Source: Lysobacterales bacterium
GTDB taxonomy: Bacteria; Pseudomonadota; Gammaproteobacteria; Xanthomonadales; Ahniellaceae
Assembly: GCA_016703225.1 (NCBI GenBank)
Contig: JADJCM010000003.1
Span: 889,592-953,591 of the forward strand
Reading direction: 5' to 3'
Length of the DNA stretch: 64,000 nucleotides
In this document: positions 39,436 through 54,100 of the stretch, piece by piece
How positions within the stretch are numbered: the stretch's first letter is position 1
Layout: each line of letters begins with the position of its first letter
Made by a program: the position numbers and the translations under genes
The notes under the pieces: generated by a model
Database searches by the model: none
Seen by the model: only the letters and a program-made list of their open reading frames with translations
Told to the model about the DNA's origin: nothing

Positions 39436-40485
39436 TCAATCGCCGATCTGGCGCTGACGGTGCTCCCAGCGCTCCTGCGCATCCACCGTGCGTTCCGCGG
39501 TCGGACGTGCCTCAAGACGGTCCAAACCGATATCCTCTGCGGTATCGATGCAAAAACCGTATTCGCCGTCCTCGATGCGGCGCAGCGCCTCGTCGATCTT
39601 CGAAATCAGCTTGCGGTAGCGATCGCGCGTGCGCAGTTCCAGCGAGTTCTCGGTCTCACGCGTGGCACGCTCGGCTTCGTCACCGACGTCACGCACCTCG
39701 TCGCGCAGATTGTCGATGGTCTGCTTCGACTCTTCGACCAGTTCGTTCTTCCAGCCGAGCAGCTTCTGACGGAAATACTCGACCTGGAACTCGTTCATGT
39801 AGCGCTCCTTCGCGTTCGGCCTGTAGCCGGCGGGGAGGTTCACGCGTACGGGCTTCTTCTTTTCCAACTGACGTACTGGCTGCATCGGGCTCTGCTGTTT
39901 CCTGGAATTCTTGTCGACCTTCGGTGCCACTGCCACCGCCTTGCGCACATTGCTCGCAGGCTTGCCCGGCGCGGGCGTCGGCTTGACCAGTGGCGGCGGG
40001 ATCGGCCTTGCGATCTGGGCTGCGGCCTTGGCCGGGCCCTTCTGCGGCATGGTCGGCTTCACTACGGGCGCAGCCAGCGTCGGCTTCGCCAACGGTTTCA
40101 CCGAAGGCTTGGCCGTGGGCTTCGCAGCGGGCTTCGGCACAGGCTTGGTGACGGGCTTCGACGCGGGCTTTTTGGCCGCTGGCTTGACCGCTTTCGACGG
40201 CTTCCTGGCGGGCGCCGGCTTCGCGGCCTTCGCGGGTTTGGCCGACTTGACCGGTTTCGCGGGTTTCACTGGCTTGGTCGGCTTCGTCGGCTTCGTCGGG
40301 CTTTTGCCTTTGCCGAGCAACGACTTGAGCTTGCTGACCAGGCTGCTCTTGGCCACCGGCTTCGCAGCGGGCTTCTTTGCCGGGGTCTTGCTCGCGGCCT
40401 TCTTCGCCGCCAGCTTCTTTGCCGCCTTGGCGGCGGACTTCGCGGCTTTCGCCTTGGCGGCGGGCTTCTTTGCGGGTTTTGCCAT
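39436..40485 (-). CDS. dksA: RNA polymerase-binding protein DksA with long basic N-terminal extension, zinc-less type
   Basis: The protein has 349 residues. The last ~140 are the DksA core: coiled coil with tip acids in DVGDEA (matching the Asp-Asp-Ala tip), SLELRTRDRYRKLISKIDEALRRIEDGEYG and the C-terminal LEARPTAER. The four zinc cysteines are reduced to one, reading Cys312, Thr315, Thr333 and Ala336 at the exact normal spacing. This resembles zinc-independent DksA2-type proteins. The first ~200 residues are Lys/Ala/Pro repeats (AKKPAAK, TKPTKP, SKPVTKP), known in Xanthomonadales DksA, and may bind nucleic acid. GGAGG precedes the ATG. Confidence 0.88.
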   Translation of the reverse strand: MAKPAKKPAAKAKAAKSAAKAAKKLAAKKAASKTPAKKPAAKPVAKSSLVSKLKSLLGKGKSPTKPTKPTKPVKPAKPVKSAKPAKAAKPAPARKPSKAVKPAAKKPASKPVTKPVPKPAAKPTAKPSVKPLAKPTLAAPVVKPTMPQKGPAKAAAQIARPIPPPLVKPTPAPGKPASNVRKAVAVAPKVDKNSRKQQSPMQPVRQLEKKKPVRVNLPAGYRPNAKERYMNEFQVEYFRQKLLGWKNELVEESKQTIDNLRDEVRDVGDEAERATRETENSLELRTRDRYRKLISKIDEALRRIEDGEYGFCIDTAEDIGLDRLEARPTAERTVDAQERWEHRQRQIGD

Positions 40486-40610
40486 GATCGGACAACCTCC
40501 GTCCAGTTGCTTGCAATCGAGATGCCGGAAAGCCCGACGCCTCAAAGGGGGCGCTTTATATCTGATGCAGCCGGCGGTCACAACCGCGATGCAGCGGCTA
40601 GCATATTCGC

Positions 40611-40892
40611 ATGATCGATCGCCTGCTGATCAAGTCACTGCAAACCTACAAGCGTTTCCTCAGCCCGCTGCTCGGGCAACGCTGTCGATTTCACCCGACT
40701 TGCTCCCACTACGCGATCACCGCGATCGAACGCCATGGCGCGATGCGCGGCTCGTTGCTGGCCAGCACGCGCCTGCTGCGCTGCCAACCGTTGTGTGAAG
40801 GCGGACTCGACCCGGTGCCGGAGAGGTTCACCCGACGCTTCTGGGCACGCAACGCCTCCTCCGACCCGCCGCCGGATGCCCCGGACCGCTAG
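40611..40892 (+). CDS. yidD: Membrane protein insertion efficiency factor YidD
   Basis: The 93-residue protein starts with an amphipathic helix ([21 protein letters not shown]), followed by the invariant [19 protein letters not shown] and the later [17 protein letters not shown]. YidD assists the YidC insertase at the inner membrane. In many genomes it sits with rpmH-rnpA-yidC; here it is separate, upstream of dihydroorotase. Confidence 0.93.
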   Translation: MIDRLLIKSLQTYKRFLSPLLGQRCRFHPTCSHYAITAIERHGAMRGSLLASTRLLRCQPLCEGGLDPVPERFTRRFWARNASSDPPPDAPDR

Positions 40893-40895
40893 AAT
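40890..40895 (+). promoter_or_regulatory. Possible -10 box (TAGAAT) for the dihydroorotase gene
   Basis: TAGAAT overlaps the yidD stop codon, 25 bases before the dihydroorotase ATG. No clear -35 box is seen. Confidence 0.3.
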
Positions 40896-40920
40896 CTGCG
40901 CTCCACAACGCGAGCCCTCC

Positions 40921-42264
40921 ATGAGCGACCCACGCTGGCTGATCACGAACGCCCTGCTGGTCAACGAGGGGCGCAGCTTCCATGCCGACTTGCGCATCGC
41001 CGAGGGTCGCATCGAACGCATCGAACGCGGCCTGCAGGCGCGCGCGGACGAAACCGTGATCGATGCCAGCGGCCTGTGGCTCCTGCCCGGCATGATCGAC
41101 TCGCAGGTGCACTTCCGCGACCCCGGCCTGACGCACAAAGGCGACATCGCCAGCGAATCGCGCGCAGCCGTAGCAGGCGGCATCACCAGCTACCTGGAGA
41201 TGCCGAACACCAAACCCCCGGCGGTCGACATCGAGACGCTGGAGGCGAAGTACGCGCGTGCGGCGGAAGTTTCGGCGGCGAACTACGGCTTCTACCTCGG
41301 TGCGACCAACGACAATCTCGACCAGATCCGCCGCATTGACGCGAAGCGCGTGCCGGGATTGAAGATCTTCATGGGTGCATCTACCGGCAACATGCTGGTC
41401 GACAATCCCGACACGCTGGACGCGATCTTCCGCGAGGCGCCGTGCACGATCATCACGCACTGCGAAGACACGCCGATGATCGACGCCAACGTCGCGGCCG
41501 CGAAGGCGCGCTTCGGCGACGACATCCCGGTCGAACTGCATCCGGAGCTGCGTTCGCGCGAAGCCTGCCTCAAGTCGACCACGCTGGCGCTGGCGCTCGC
41601 ACGCCGGCACGGCACGCGCCTGCACGTGCTGCACCTCTCGACTGCTGAGGAAGTGGCGCTGTTCGAACCCGGGCCAATCGAAAGCAAGCGCATCACTGCG
41701 GAAACCTGCGTGCATTACCTGCACTTCGACAGCCGCGACTACTTGCGCCGCGGCGCGCTGATCAAGTGCAATCCGGCGATCAAGCACGCATCGGATCGCG
41801 CGGCCATCCTGCGCGCGCTGGTCGAGGGCCGCATCGATGTGCTCGCCACCGACCATGCACCGCACACGCTGCCGGAGAAGTCGCGCCACTACACCGCTTC
41901 GCCGTCCGGGCTGCCGCTGGTGCAGCACGCGCTGCAATGCGCACTGGAGCGCGCGTTCGATGGTGATCTCGCGGTCGCCACCCTGGTCGAACGCTTCGCC
42001 CATGCGGCCGCAAAGCGCTACCGGATTCGCGACCGTGGCTTCCTGCGCGAGGGCGGTTTCGCCGATCTGGTGCTGGTCGATCCGAACCGTTCGCAGCTCG
42101 TGCGTCGCGAGGACACGCTGTCGCGTTGCGGTTGGTCGCCGTTCGAGGGAGATACGTTTCGATCGTCGATCCACTCGACCTTCGTCAACGGCCGCCGCGT
42201 CTGGTACAACGGAGCGTTCGATCAGCCGGCGTTGGCGATGCGGCTGGAATTCGACGCGCAATGA
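40921..42264 (+). CDS. pyrC: Dihydroorotase
   Basis: The 447-residue amidohydrolase has metal-site motifs MIDSQVHFRDPGLTHKGD, LEMPNT, the carbamylatable Lys in GLKIFMGASTGNMLVD, the His in TIITHCED and LHVLHLST, and the catalytic Asp in VLATDHAPH. In the first motif Gln62 takes the place of the first His of the usual Asp-x-His-x-His; Asp-Gln-Val-His forms are known in a subgroup of dihydroorotases. It makes dihydroorotate for pyrimidine synthesis. The stop overlaps the M23 peptidase start. Confidence 0.9.
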   Translation: MSDPRWLITNALLVNEGRSFHADLRIAEGRIERIERGLQARADETVIDASGLWLLPGMIDSQVHFRDPGLTHKGDIASESRAAVAGGITSYLEMPNTKPPAVDIETLEAKYARAAEVSAANYGFYLGATNDNLDQIRRIDAKRVPGLKIFMGASTGNMLVDNPDTLDAIFREAPCTIITHCEDTPMIDANVAAAKARFGDDIPVELHPELRSREACLKSTTLALALARRHGTRLHVLHLSTAEEVALFEPGPIESKRITAETCVHYLHFDSRDYLRRGALIKCNPAIKHASDRAAILRALVEGRIDVLATDHAPHTLPEKSRHYTASPSGLPLVQHALQCALERAFDGDLAVATLVERFAHAAAKRYRIRDRGFLREGGFADLVLVDPNRSQLVRREDTLSRCGWSPFEGDTFRSSIHSTFVNGRRVWYNGAFDQPALAMRLEFDAQ

Positions 42265-43079
42265 TGCGCGCGCCCTCGGCCCTGGTGCTGGCCGCGCTCG
42301 CAGCCGGCGCCAGCGCGTTGGAACTGCGCACCGAGCTGCCCGCCTCGACCACGCCGGGCGCGCTGGTGGTCGGCCGCACCGAGCCGGGCGCCGAGGTGCA
42401 GTTTGGCGGGCGCAGTCTGCGCGTGAGCGAAGACGGTAGTTTCGTGTTCGGGCTTGGCCGCGACATCAACGGCCGCGTGGCGGTGAACGTACGCTATCGC
42501 GATGGCGCCGCGCAGGCGTTCGAGATTCCGGTCACGCCGCGCGAATTCGCGATCGAACGCGTGGATGGCCTGCCCGAGTCCACGGTCAATCCCGACGCGA
42601 AGCTGGCCGCGCGCATCGCCCGTGAGCAGGCAATGGTTGCGACAGCGCGCGAACGCGATGATCCGCGCCAGGACTGGCGCTTCGGCTTCCTCTGGCCGAA
42701 CACGGGCCGCATCAGTGGTGTCTATGGCAGCCAGCGCATCCTCAACGGCACGCCGAAGAATCCGCACTACGGCGTCGACATCGCGGTCGGCACCGGTACG
42801 CCGATCCATGCACCTGCGGGCGGCATCGTCAGCTTCGTCGCGAACGACCTGTATCTGACCGGCGGCACCGTCATCCTCGACCACGGGTACGGGCTATCGA
42901 GCGTGTTCGTGCACATGAGCCGCATCGACGTGAAGCCCGAACAACGCATCAAACAGGGCCAGGTGCTCGGCGCCGTCGGCGCCACCGGCCGCGCCACCGG
43001 CCCGCACCTGCACTGGGGCATGAACTGGTTCGAGACACGACTGGATCCGCAGCTGGCCGCCGGCCCGATGCCGAAGTAG
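42261..43079 (+). CDS. M23 family metallopeptidase (LytM/peptidoglycan endopeptidase-like), exported
   Basis: The protein has 272 residues. It has a signal peptide ([13 protein letters not shown]), an N-terminal beta domain (about 20-120) and a C-terminal M23 domain. Zinc ligands are in NPHYGVDIAVGTGTPIHAPAGG (His, Asp) and TGPHLHWGMNW (His-x-His), all present, so it should be an active endopeptidase on cell-wall crosslinks. ATGATG at 42261 overlaps the dihydroorotase stop. A REP pair follows. Confidence 0.92.
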   Translation: MMRAPSALVLAALAAGASALELRTELPASTTPGALVVGRTEPGAEVQFGGRSLRVSEDGSFVFGLGRDINGRVAVNVRYRDGAAQAFEIPVTPREFAIERVDGLPESTVNPDAKLAARIAREQAMVATARERDDPRQDWRFGFLWPNTGRISGVYGSQRILNGTPKNPHYGVDIAVGTGTPIHAPAGGIVSFVANDLYLTGGTVILDHGYGLSSVFVHMSRIDVKPEQRIKQGQVLGAVGATGRATGPHLHWGMNWFETRLDPQLAAGPMPK

Positions 43080-43098
43080 TTGCTGTGCAAGAAGTGAG

Positions 43099-43150
43099 GC
43101 TGAAGCCTGACCCACAGGGCTCCGAACGTGGGTCAGGCTTCAGCCCGACT
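43099..43150. repeat. Inverted pair of REP-like elements
   Basis: An 18-bp perfect inverted repeat (43099-43116 and 43129-43146) with a 12-base loop is built from two copies of GTGGGTCAGGCTTCAGCC in opposite orientation. Each contains its own small palindrome (GTCAGGCTtcAGCC). It lies between the convergent M23 and rluF genes and can serve as a transcription terminator. Confidence 0.75.
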
Positions 43151-43201
43151 TTTTCCGGCACCCAACCTCAGCGCCGCCGGTGACACCGCTGCAGCACGCC
43201 G

Positions 43202-43912
43202 TCACCACTCGGCCCTTCCCGGAATCAGCCCGTGCAATTCGGCGTCGGTGAGGTTGCGCCATTGGCCGATCTTGAGGGCGCCGAGCTTGACGTTGTCGAT
43301 GCGCACGCGGCGCAGCTCGGCCACGCGATAACCGAAGGCCGCCGCCATCAGGCGGATCTGCCGGTTCAGGCCCTGGGTGAGCACGATGCGGAAGCCGAAG
43401 CGGGCGATGCGCGCGGTCTTGCAGGGCTTGGTCGTCTGCTCGTGCAGGCGCACGCCCTTGGCCATGCCACGCAGGAACTCCGGCGTGACTTCGTTGTTGA
43501 CGCCGACCAGGTATTCTTTCTCGTGCCCGTTTTCGTGGCGCAGGATTTCGTTGACGATGTCGCCGTTGCTGGTCAGCAGGATCAGGCCTTCGGAGTCCTT
43601 GTCGAGGCGGCCGATCGGAAAGATGCGCTTCTCGTGGCCGACGAAGTCGATGATGTTGCCGCTCACCGATGTGTCGGTGGTGCAGGTGACGCCGACCGGC
43701 TTGTTCAACGCGATGTAGACATGCGTGCGCCCCGCCTTCTTCACCCGCGCGCGCAGGCCCTGGCCATCGACGCGCACGTCGTCGCCCTCCGCGTACATCG
43801 TGCCGACCGCGGCCGGCACGCCATTCACCGTCACCCGCCGCTCGGCCAGCAACTTGTCCGCCTCGCGGCGCGAGCAAAATCCGGTGTCGGCGATGTGTTT
43901 GCTGATGCGCAT
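43202..43912 (-). CDS. rluF: 23S rRNA pseudouridine synthase RluF-like (RluB/E/F group)
   Basis: The 236-residue protein has an N-terminal S4 domain (RISKHIADTGFCSRREADKLLAERRVTVNG), the catalytic Asp in IFPIGRLDKDSEGLILLTSNGD and KEYLVGV. The C-terminal QGLNRQIRLMAAAFGYRVAELRRVRI is characteristic of RluF. It modifies U2604 of 23S rRNA if truly RluF. The start at 43912 (MRISKHIADTG) is the normal N-terminus of the family. Confidence 0.9.
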   Translation of the reverse strand: MRISKHIADTGFCSRREADKLLAERRVTVNGVPAAVGTMYAEGDDVRVDGQGLRARVKKAGRTHVYIALNKPVGVTCTTDTSVSGNIIDFVGHEKRIFPIGRLDKDSEGLILLTSNGDIVNEILRHENGHEKEYLVGVNNEVTPEFLRGMAKGVRLHEQTTKPCKTARIARFGFRIVLTQGLNRQIRLMAAAFGYRVAELRRVRIDNVKLGALKIGQWRNLTDAELHGLIPGRAEW

Positions 43913-44130
43913 GGCGGGCGCTCGATCGAAAACGGGGCGCGATGCTGGCACATCGCCGCCGAACCGTCACATCGCGCGATGGGCACGAGCGCTGAGGGTG
44001 CCCGCGGCCGCAGTCGGTTCGGAATTGCGCGGCAAGCTCGCGCGCGGGACTCGGAATGCTCTCGCCAAAGCAGAAGGCCTGCAGATCCCGCGCTTGCTCC
44101 GGCGCGACAGTCTCCCCTACGATGCCTGGC

Positions 44131-44147
44131 TGTAACGGATCGTTACA
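44131..44147. promoter_or_regulatory. Perfect palindrome TGTAACG-gat-CGTTACA upstream of the repeat protein gene
   Basis: A 7-bp perfect inverted repeat with a 3-base spacer lies 28 bases before the start codon at 44176. It looks like an operator for a dimeric regulator; which one is unknown. The rest of the 263-base gap (43913-44175) shows nothing else recognisable. Confidence 0.5.
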
Positions 44148-44175
44148 CCTTTTCAGCCACCTCCGGAGTTCTCCC

Positions 44176-44439
44176 ATGAAGCAGTTCCTCGCCACGACGA
44201 CTTTCGCCGCTCTCCTCGCCTTTGCTTCCACCGCCAGCGCCGGCGACACCCCGGGCCTCAATGGCGCTGACATGCCCACCACCATCAAAGCCACGGGCAA
44301 TTTCGGTGATACGCCGGGACTGAATGGCGGCGACACGGTTGCCGGTGCCGGCGGCAACTTTGGTGATACGCCAGGACTCAATGGCGGAGACATGCTCACG
44401 TGGCTGCTCTGCATGGTCGGTTTCGGCTGCGAGCAGTAA
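44176..44439 (+). CDS. Small secreted protein with three GDTPGLNG repeats
   Basis: The precursor has 87 residues. It has a signal peptide (KQFLATTTFAALLAFASTASA) and then three copies of GDTPGLNG(A/G)D separated by short spacers: copy 1 at the mature N-terminus, copies 2 and 3 each after (N/G)NFGDTPGLNGGD. The C-terminus is hydrophobic with two Cys (MLTWLLCMVGFGCEQ). I recognise no family. It could be a calcium-binding, surface-attached or precursor peptide. It reads convergently towards the kinase gene, 21 bases away, without a clear terminator. Confidence 0.7.
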   Translation: MKQFLATTTFAALLAFASTASAGDTPGLNGADMPTTIKATGNFGDTPGLNGGDTVAGAGGNFGDTPGLNGGDMLTWLLCMVGFGCEQ

Positions 44440-44460
44440 CCATCGCGCCTGCCTCGCCGT

Positions 44461-49951
<5,491 letters not shown>

Positions 49952-49955
<4 letters not shown>

Positions 49956-50521
49956 GCCGAGAGCTCGCGCTTGAGCCAGGCCTTGGCGTGTTGCCATTCG
50001 CGATAGGTGGTGGACGGGTGCTGACCCATCACCACGGCGGCTTCCTCGATCGAGAGCCCGGCGAAATAGCGCAGCTCGACCACGCGCGCTGCCTCCGGAT
50101 CGAGCGCATCGAGACGCGACAGCGCATCGTCGAGCGCGATCAGTTCGGCGCTGTCGTCGATGGCGACGCCGGCGGCGGCATCGAGCGCCTCCAGCGTTTG
50201 GCCGCCGCCGCGCTTGTCGGCGTAGTGGCGACGCGCATGGTCGACCAGCACCTGTCGCATCGCGCGCGCGGCGGCGCCAAAGAAGTGGGCGCGATTCTCG
50301 AAGTCGGGCGTGCCGCCGATCAGCTTGATCATCGCCTCGTTGACCAGCGCGGTCGGCTGCAACGTGCGCGCCGGCGCCCCGCCCGAGAGCAGACCCGCGG
50401 CCATCTGCCGCAATTCGCGGTAGACCTTCGAGAACAATCGCTCGGCCGCGGCACGATCGCCACCGTGCCAGGCCGCGAGCCAGCCGGTCAGGTCCGCACC
50501 CTTGCCGTCGTCCTGCGCCAC
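49952..50521 (-). CDS. ECF-type RNA polymerase sigma factor (Sigma70_ECF, kinase-linked group)
   Basis: The 189-residue protein has region 2 as LAAWHGGDRAAAERLFSKVYRELRQMAAGLL, then TLQPTALVNEAMIKLIG and FENRAHFFGAAARAMRQVLVDHARR. Region 4 has LDPEAARVVELRYFAGLSIEEAAVVMGQHPSTTYREWQHAKAWL. This is the ECF group commonly encoded next to Ser/Thr kinases with TPRs instead of an anti-sigma factor. The GTG at 50521 is chosen (GGGGGCGG upstream); a GTG at 50539 is possible. It heads a three-gene operon with kinases B and A. Confidence 0.9.
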
Positions 50522-50602
50522 ATCCGCCCCCAGGCCCACGCCGATGCCCGATTCTGCGCTGTCGGCGGGCCAGAGGGAAATCGGCGCCGGCAACACTAGT
50601 AA

Positions 50603-50632
50603 GGGCGCCCGCACTTCCGGACATGGGCGCCC
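50603..50632. promoter_or_regulatory. Two copies of GGGCGCCC, probable VapB-type operator
   Basis: The self-complementary octamer GGGCGCCC occurs at 50603-50610 and 50625-50632, two helical turns apart (22 bases), immediately upstream of the degenerate vapB. Antitoxin genes of this kind are autoregulated from such sites, so this is probably a surviving operator. Confidence 0.5.
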
Positions 50633-50634
50633 AT

Positions 50635-50835
50635 ATGAAAAACCACCATCGAGATCCCGAATGCACTGTTCAAGCAGGCTCGGCGCTACATCGAGGCGCA
50701 TCGCATCACACTGAAGGCGCTGGCGGAACAGGGCCTGCGCGCGGTACTGGCCGAGCCGCGTGAGCAGCCACCGTTCCAACTCGCAGATGCCAGCGTCGGC
50801 GGCAACGGCCTGACACCGGAGTTTCGCGGCGCCGG
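50635..50835 (+). pseudogene. VapB-type antitoxin relic (frameshift at codon 3, truncated)
   Basis: After ATGAAA, one extra A in a run of five A residues shifts the frame. In the shifted frame (from 50642) it reads TTIEIPNALFKQARRYIEAHRITLKALAEQGLRAVLAEP, then PPFQLADASVGGNGLTPEFRGAG, the core of a known VapB antitoxin type. The normal end is missing and runs into a truncated toxin. As read, the product would stop early or be nonsense. Confidence 0.7.
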
Positions 50836-51071
50836 CCGCATTCCAGATCGATGCCTGGCTGGCCTCGCCCTCACTGGTGCTGCTGGCCGAAAACGAACAC
50901 CACTGGTCGCTGCTGCGCGGCCTGATCGACAGGGCCAGAGTGCAGGGGCCGATGGTGCACGACGCGCGCATCGCCGCGCTGTGCCTCAGCCATGGCGTGC
51001 GCGAACTGTGGTCAGCCGACCGCGACTTCAGCCGGTTTTCCGGTCTGCGTATCCGCAACCCGCTGGTGTAA
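50823..51071 (+). pseudogene. VapC-type PIN toxin relic, C-terminal two thirds
   Basis: The frame holds FQIDAWLASPSLVLLAENEHHW, VHDARIAALCLSHGV and LWSADRDFSRFSGLRIRNPLV, i.e. the C-terminal part of a PIN-domain RNase with its last two acidic residues. The N-terminal ~70 residues, with the first catalytic Asp and Glu, are absent. The deletion also removed the end of the antitoxin gene; the two pieces are now in different frames. An internal GTG at 50877 could start a 64-residue product that would be inactive. Confidence 0.7.
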
Positions 51072-51121
51072 GGCCGCGCGGCGCGGAGTGCGGCCACGGC
51101 GGCCATGCGAAAATATTCCGC

Positions 51122-51158
51122 CGCCAGCGCGTATGGATGGGCAGATCAGGGGAAAACC
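51122..51158 (+). promoter_or_regulatory. Leader element of beta-helix gene 1, duplicated before gene 2
   Basis: CGCCAGCGCGTATGG (51122-51136) is followed 22 bases later by the start codon, with GGGGAAAACC as ribosome binding site. The identical 15-mer stands at 55289-55303 before the second paralogue with almost the same spacing. It is part of the duplicated unit and may be a promoter or 5' UTR element. Confidence 0.5.
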
Positions 51159-54100
51159 ATGTCCGCACGCCGCAATCTGTCCGCCCTGCTGCTCGCCGCC
51201 CTGCCCGCGCTGGCCGGTGCCTCGACCTTCACCGTGACCAACACCAACGACAGCGGCTCGGGCTCGCTGCGCTGGGCGATCAACCAGGCCAACGGCAATG
51301 CCGGCACCGACACCATCGCCTTCAACATTCCCGGCGGCGGCGTGCACGCCATCGCGCCCGGCAGTGCCCTGCCGACGGTCACCAGCACCGTCAACCTGGA
51401 CGGCACCACGCAGCCCGGTTATGCCGGCACGCCGGTCATCGAACTGACCGGGGGCAACGCGGGCTCGGGCGTGACCGGACTCAGGCTCAGCAGCGCAGGC
51501 AGTACCGTGAAGGGGCTGGCGATCAACAACTTCAGCCTGCACGGTCTCGATATCAGCGGCGCCGGTGGCAACACCGTCAGCCTGTGCGAGGTCGGCACCG
51601 GAACCACGGTGATGCAAGGCAACGCGGGCAGCGGCATCTGGATCGGCAGCAGTCCCGACAATACGATCGGACCGGGGAACCTCGTGGCCGGCAACGGCAT
51701 CGATGGCGTCCGCATCGACGGCGCCAACGCCACGGGCAACGTGATCAAAGGCAATCGCATCGGCACCGACCCGAGCGCCATGGCGGCGATGCCAAACGGG
51801 TTCAACGGCATCGTTATCACGGCAGCCAACAACAACCGCATCGGCGGCACCACGGCGGCGGACCTCAACGTGATCTCGGGCAACACCCGCAACGGCATCG
51901 GCATCGGCGGCGGCGCCAGCGGCAATCTGGTCGAGCGCAACTACATCGGGCTCGCGGCCGATGGCGTCAGCGCGCTCGGCAATGGCTGGAACGGCGTGTA
52001 CATCATCGATTCGCCCACAAACAAGATTGGCGGCGACGTGGCCGGCACCTGGAACATCATCAGTGCCAATGTCGCCTCCGGTGTCAAGATCACCGGAGCC
52101 GCGGCGAGCGGCAACGTGATCCAGAGAGCCATCATCGGCTCCGATCTGTTTGGCACCCTCGCTCGCGGAAACAACTTCGGCGTCCAGATCGATGCTGCCC
52201 CCGATACGGTCGTCGGTGGCGGCGCCTGGGGCAGCGGCGGAAACCTGATCAGCGCAAATGCGGCCGGCATCTACATCCCTTATCCAGGCGCCAGCGGCAC
52301 CCTGATTCAGGGCAACCGCATCGGCACCAACCTCGCGGGCGATGTCCGCCTAGGCAACAACAGCTACGACCTCCTAATCGCGCAATCGACGAACACCACC
52401 ATCGGCCAACCCGGTGCCGGCAACGTCATCGCCGGTCCGTCCTCGTTCTGGGCCATTGATCTCAGCTACTCCTCGAATACCCGAATTCAGAGCAATGTCA
52501 TCGGTACGCTGGCGGATGGCAATACCGCATCGGGCGGGATCGGTGGCGTGGATCTGGTCTTCAACAACACCGGCACGCGGATTGGCGGCGACGATGACAG
52601 CTACCGGAACATCATTGCCGGCTCCAACGGCATCCGCCTCTTTGGCGGCGACAACACCAGCACCGTCATCGCCCGCAACTGGATCGGCTTGGGGGCGAGC
52701 GGTGCGGCGCTGGGCAATATCGGCGCAGGCGTCACCATCAACGGCTCGGGCACGACGCTGATGTACAACGTGATCGCCAACAGCGGCGGCAACGGGGTGA
52801 CCATCGAGGGCGATGCGACGACGGTGATCGGCAACCTGATCGGCACCGATTCGGCCGGAACGGGGCCCATGCCCAACGCCGGCGACGGCATCTACGCACT
52901 CTACGCCAACAATCTGATCATCGGCAGTTCGACCCCGTCCAAACGCAACATCATCTCGGCCAACGGCGGCGACGGCGTCGATCTGGACTACGGATTCAAT
53001 GCCGATCGCTATCTGTACGGCAACTACATCGGTACCGACATCAGCGGCACGATTCGGCTCGGCAACACGGGGGCCGGCGTGCGCGTCAGCGGCGACCTGG
53101 GGCCCAGCGGCACCGATGTCATCGGCAGCACCGGCGGCCAGGGCAATCTGATTTCAGGCAACGGCAGCCATGGCGTCGTGATCGATGCGGCGGATGCGGG
53201 CAACGTGCTGATCCAGTCCAACAAGATCGGCACGCAAATCGATGGCGCAACTGCGCTGGGCAATGCCGGTCACGGCATTTTCATTGCCAATTCCGCGGGC
53301 AACAACGGCATCGGCGGATACAGCCCGGCGCGCGGCAACACCATCCGCTTCAACGCCGGCACTGGCATCGTGCTAGCCGCCGCAGGAGGCGACGGCAACG
53401 AGATCGTGGCCAACAACATCTCGAGTAACGGCGGGCTGGGAATCGATCTGGGCGCCAACGGTGTGACCACCAACGACGCCGGCGATGGCGATGGCGGCGC
53501 CAACAACGAGCAGAACTTCCCCGTGCTTTCCGCCGCCGTGGCCGATGGCGCGAGCCTGCACGTGAGCGGCACGCTGAACAGCCAGCCCGCGACGCTTCGC
53601 ATCGAGTTCTTCGCCAGCGATGCCTGCGACGCGACGGGCTACGGCGAGGGCGGCAGCTACCTCGGGTACGTGGACCTCACCACCGACGGCAACGGCGACG
53701 GCGTACTCCTGGCCACCGTGCCCTCCACCGTAGCCGCCGGCAAGTACTTGACCGCGACCACCACGACCAACGGTGCAGGCAGCGAGACCTCAGAGTTCTC
53801 CGCCTGCCGCCAGATCAGCGCACCACCCGCCGCCCCAACCGCCAGCAACAACGGCGCCATCTGCAACCGGCAGACGCTGCAACTCACGGCCAGCACGATC
53901 AGCGGCGCCAGCTATGCGTGGACCGGCCCGAACGGATTCACCTCGACCCTGCAGAACCCGACGATCGCAAACGCCACGACCGCCGCCGGTGGCAGCTACA
54001 GCGTCGCCGCCACCGTCGCCGGCGTCACCGGTCCAGCCGGGACGACCACCGCGACGGTGAACAACTGCTCGATCTCGATCAGCGACGCTGCGGTCACCGA

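Noticed and set aside
39900..40480. Histone H1-like separate gene suggested by Lys/Ala/Pro repeats
   Set aside because: The repeats are in one frame with the DksA core and share one start codon and ribosome binding site; such extensions are known for DksA in this order.
50877..51071. Functional 64-residue PIN protein starting at GTG 50877
   Set aside because: It lacks the N-terminal catalytic Asp and Glu and begins inside a conserved helix whose upstream half is still readable in the same frame.
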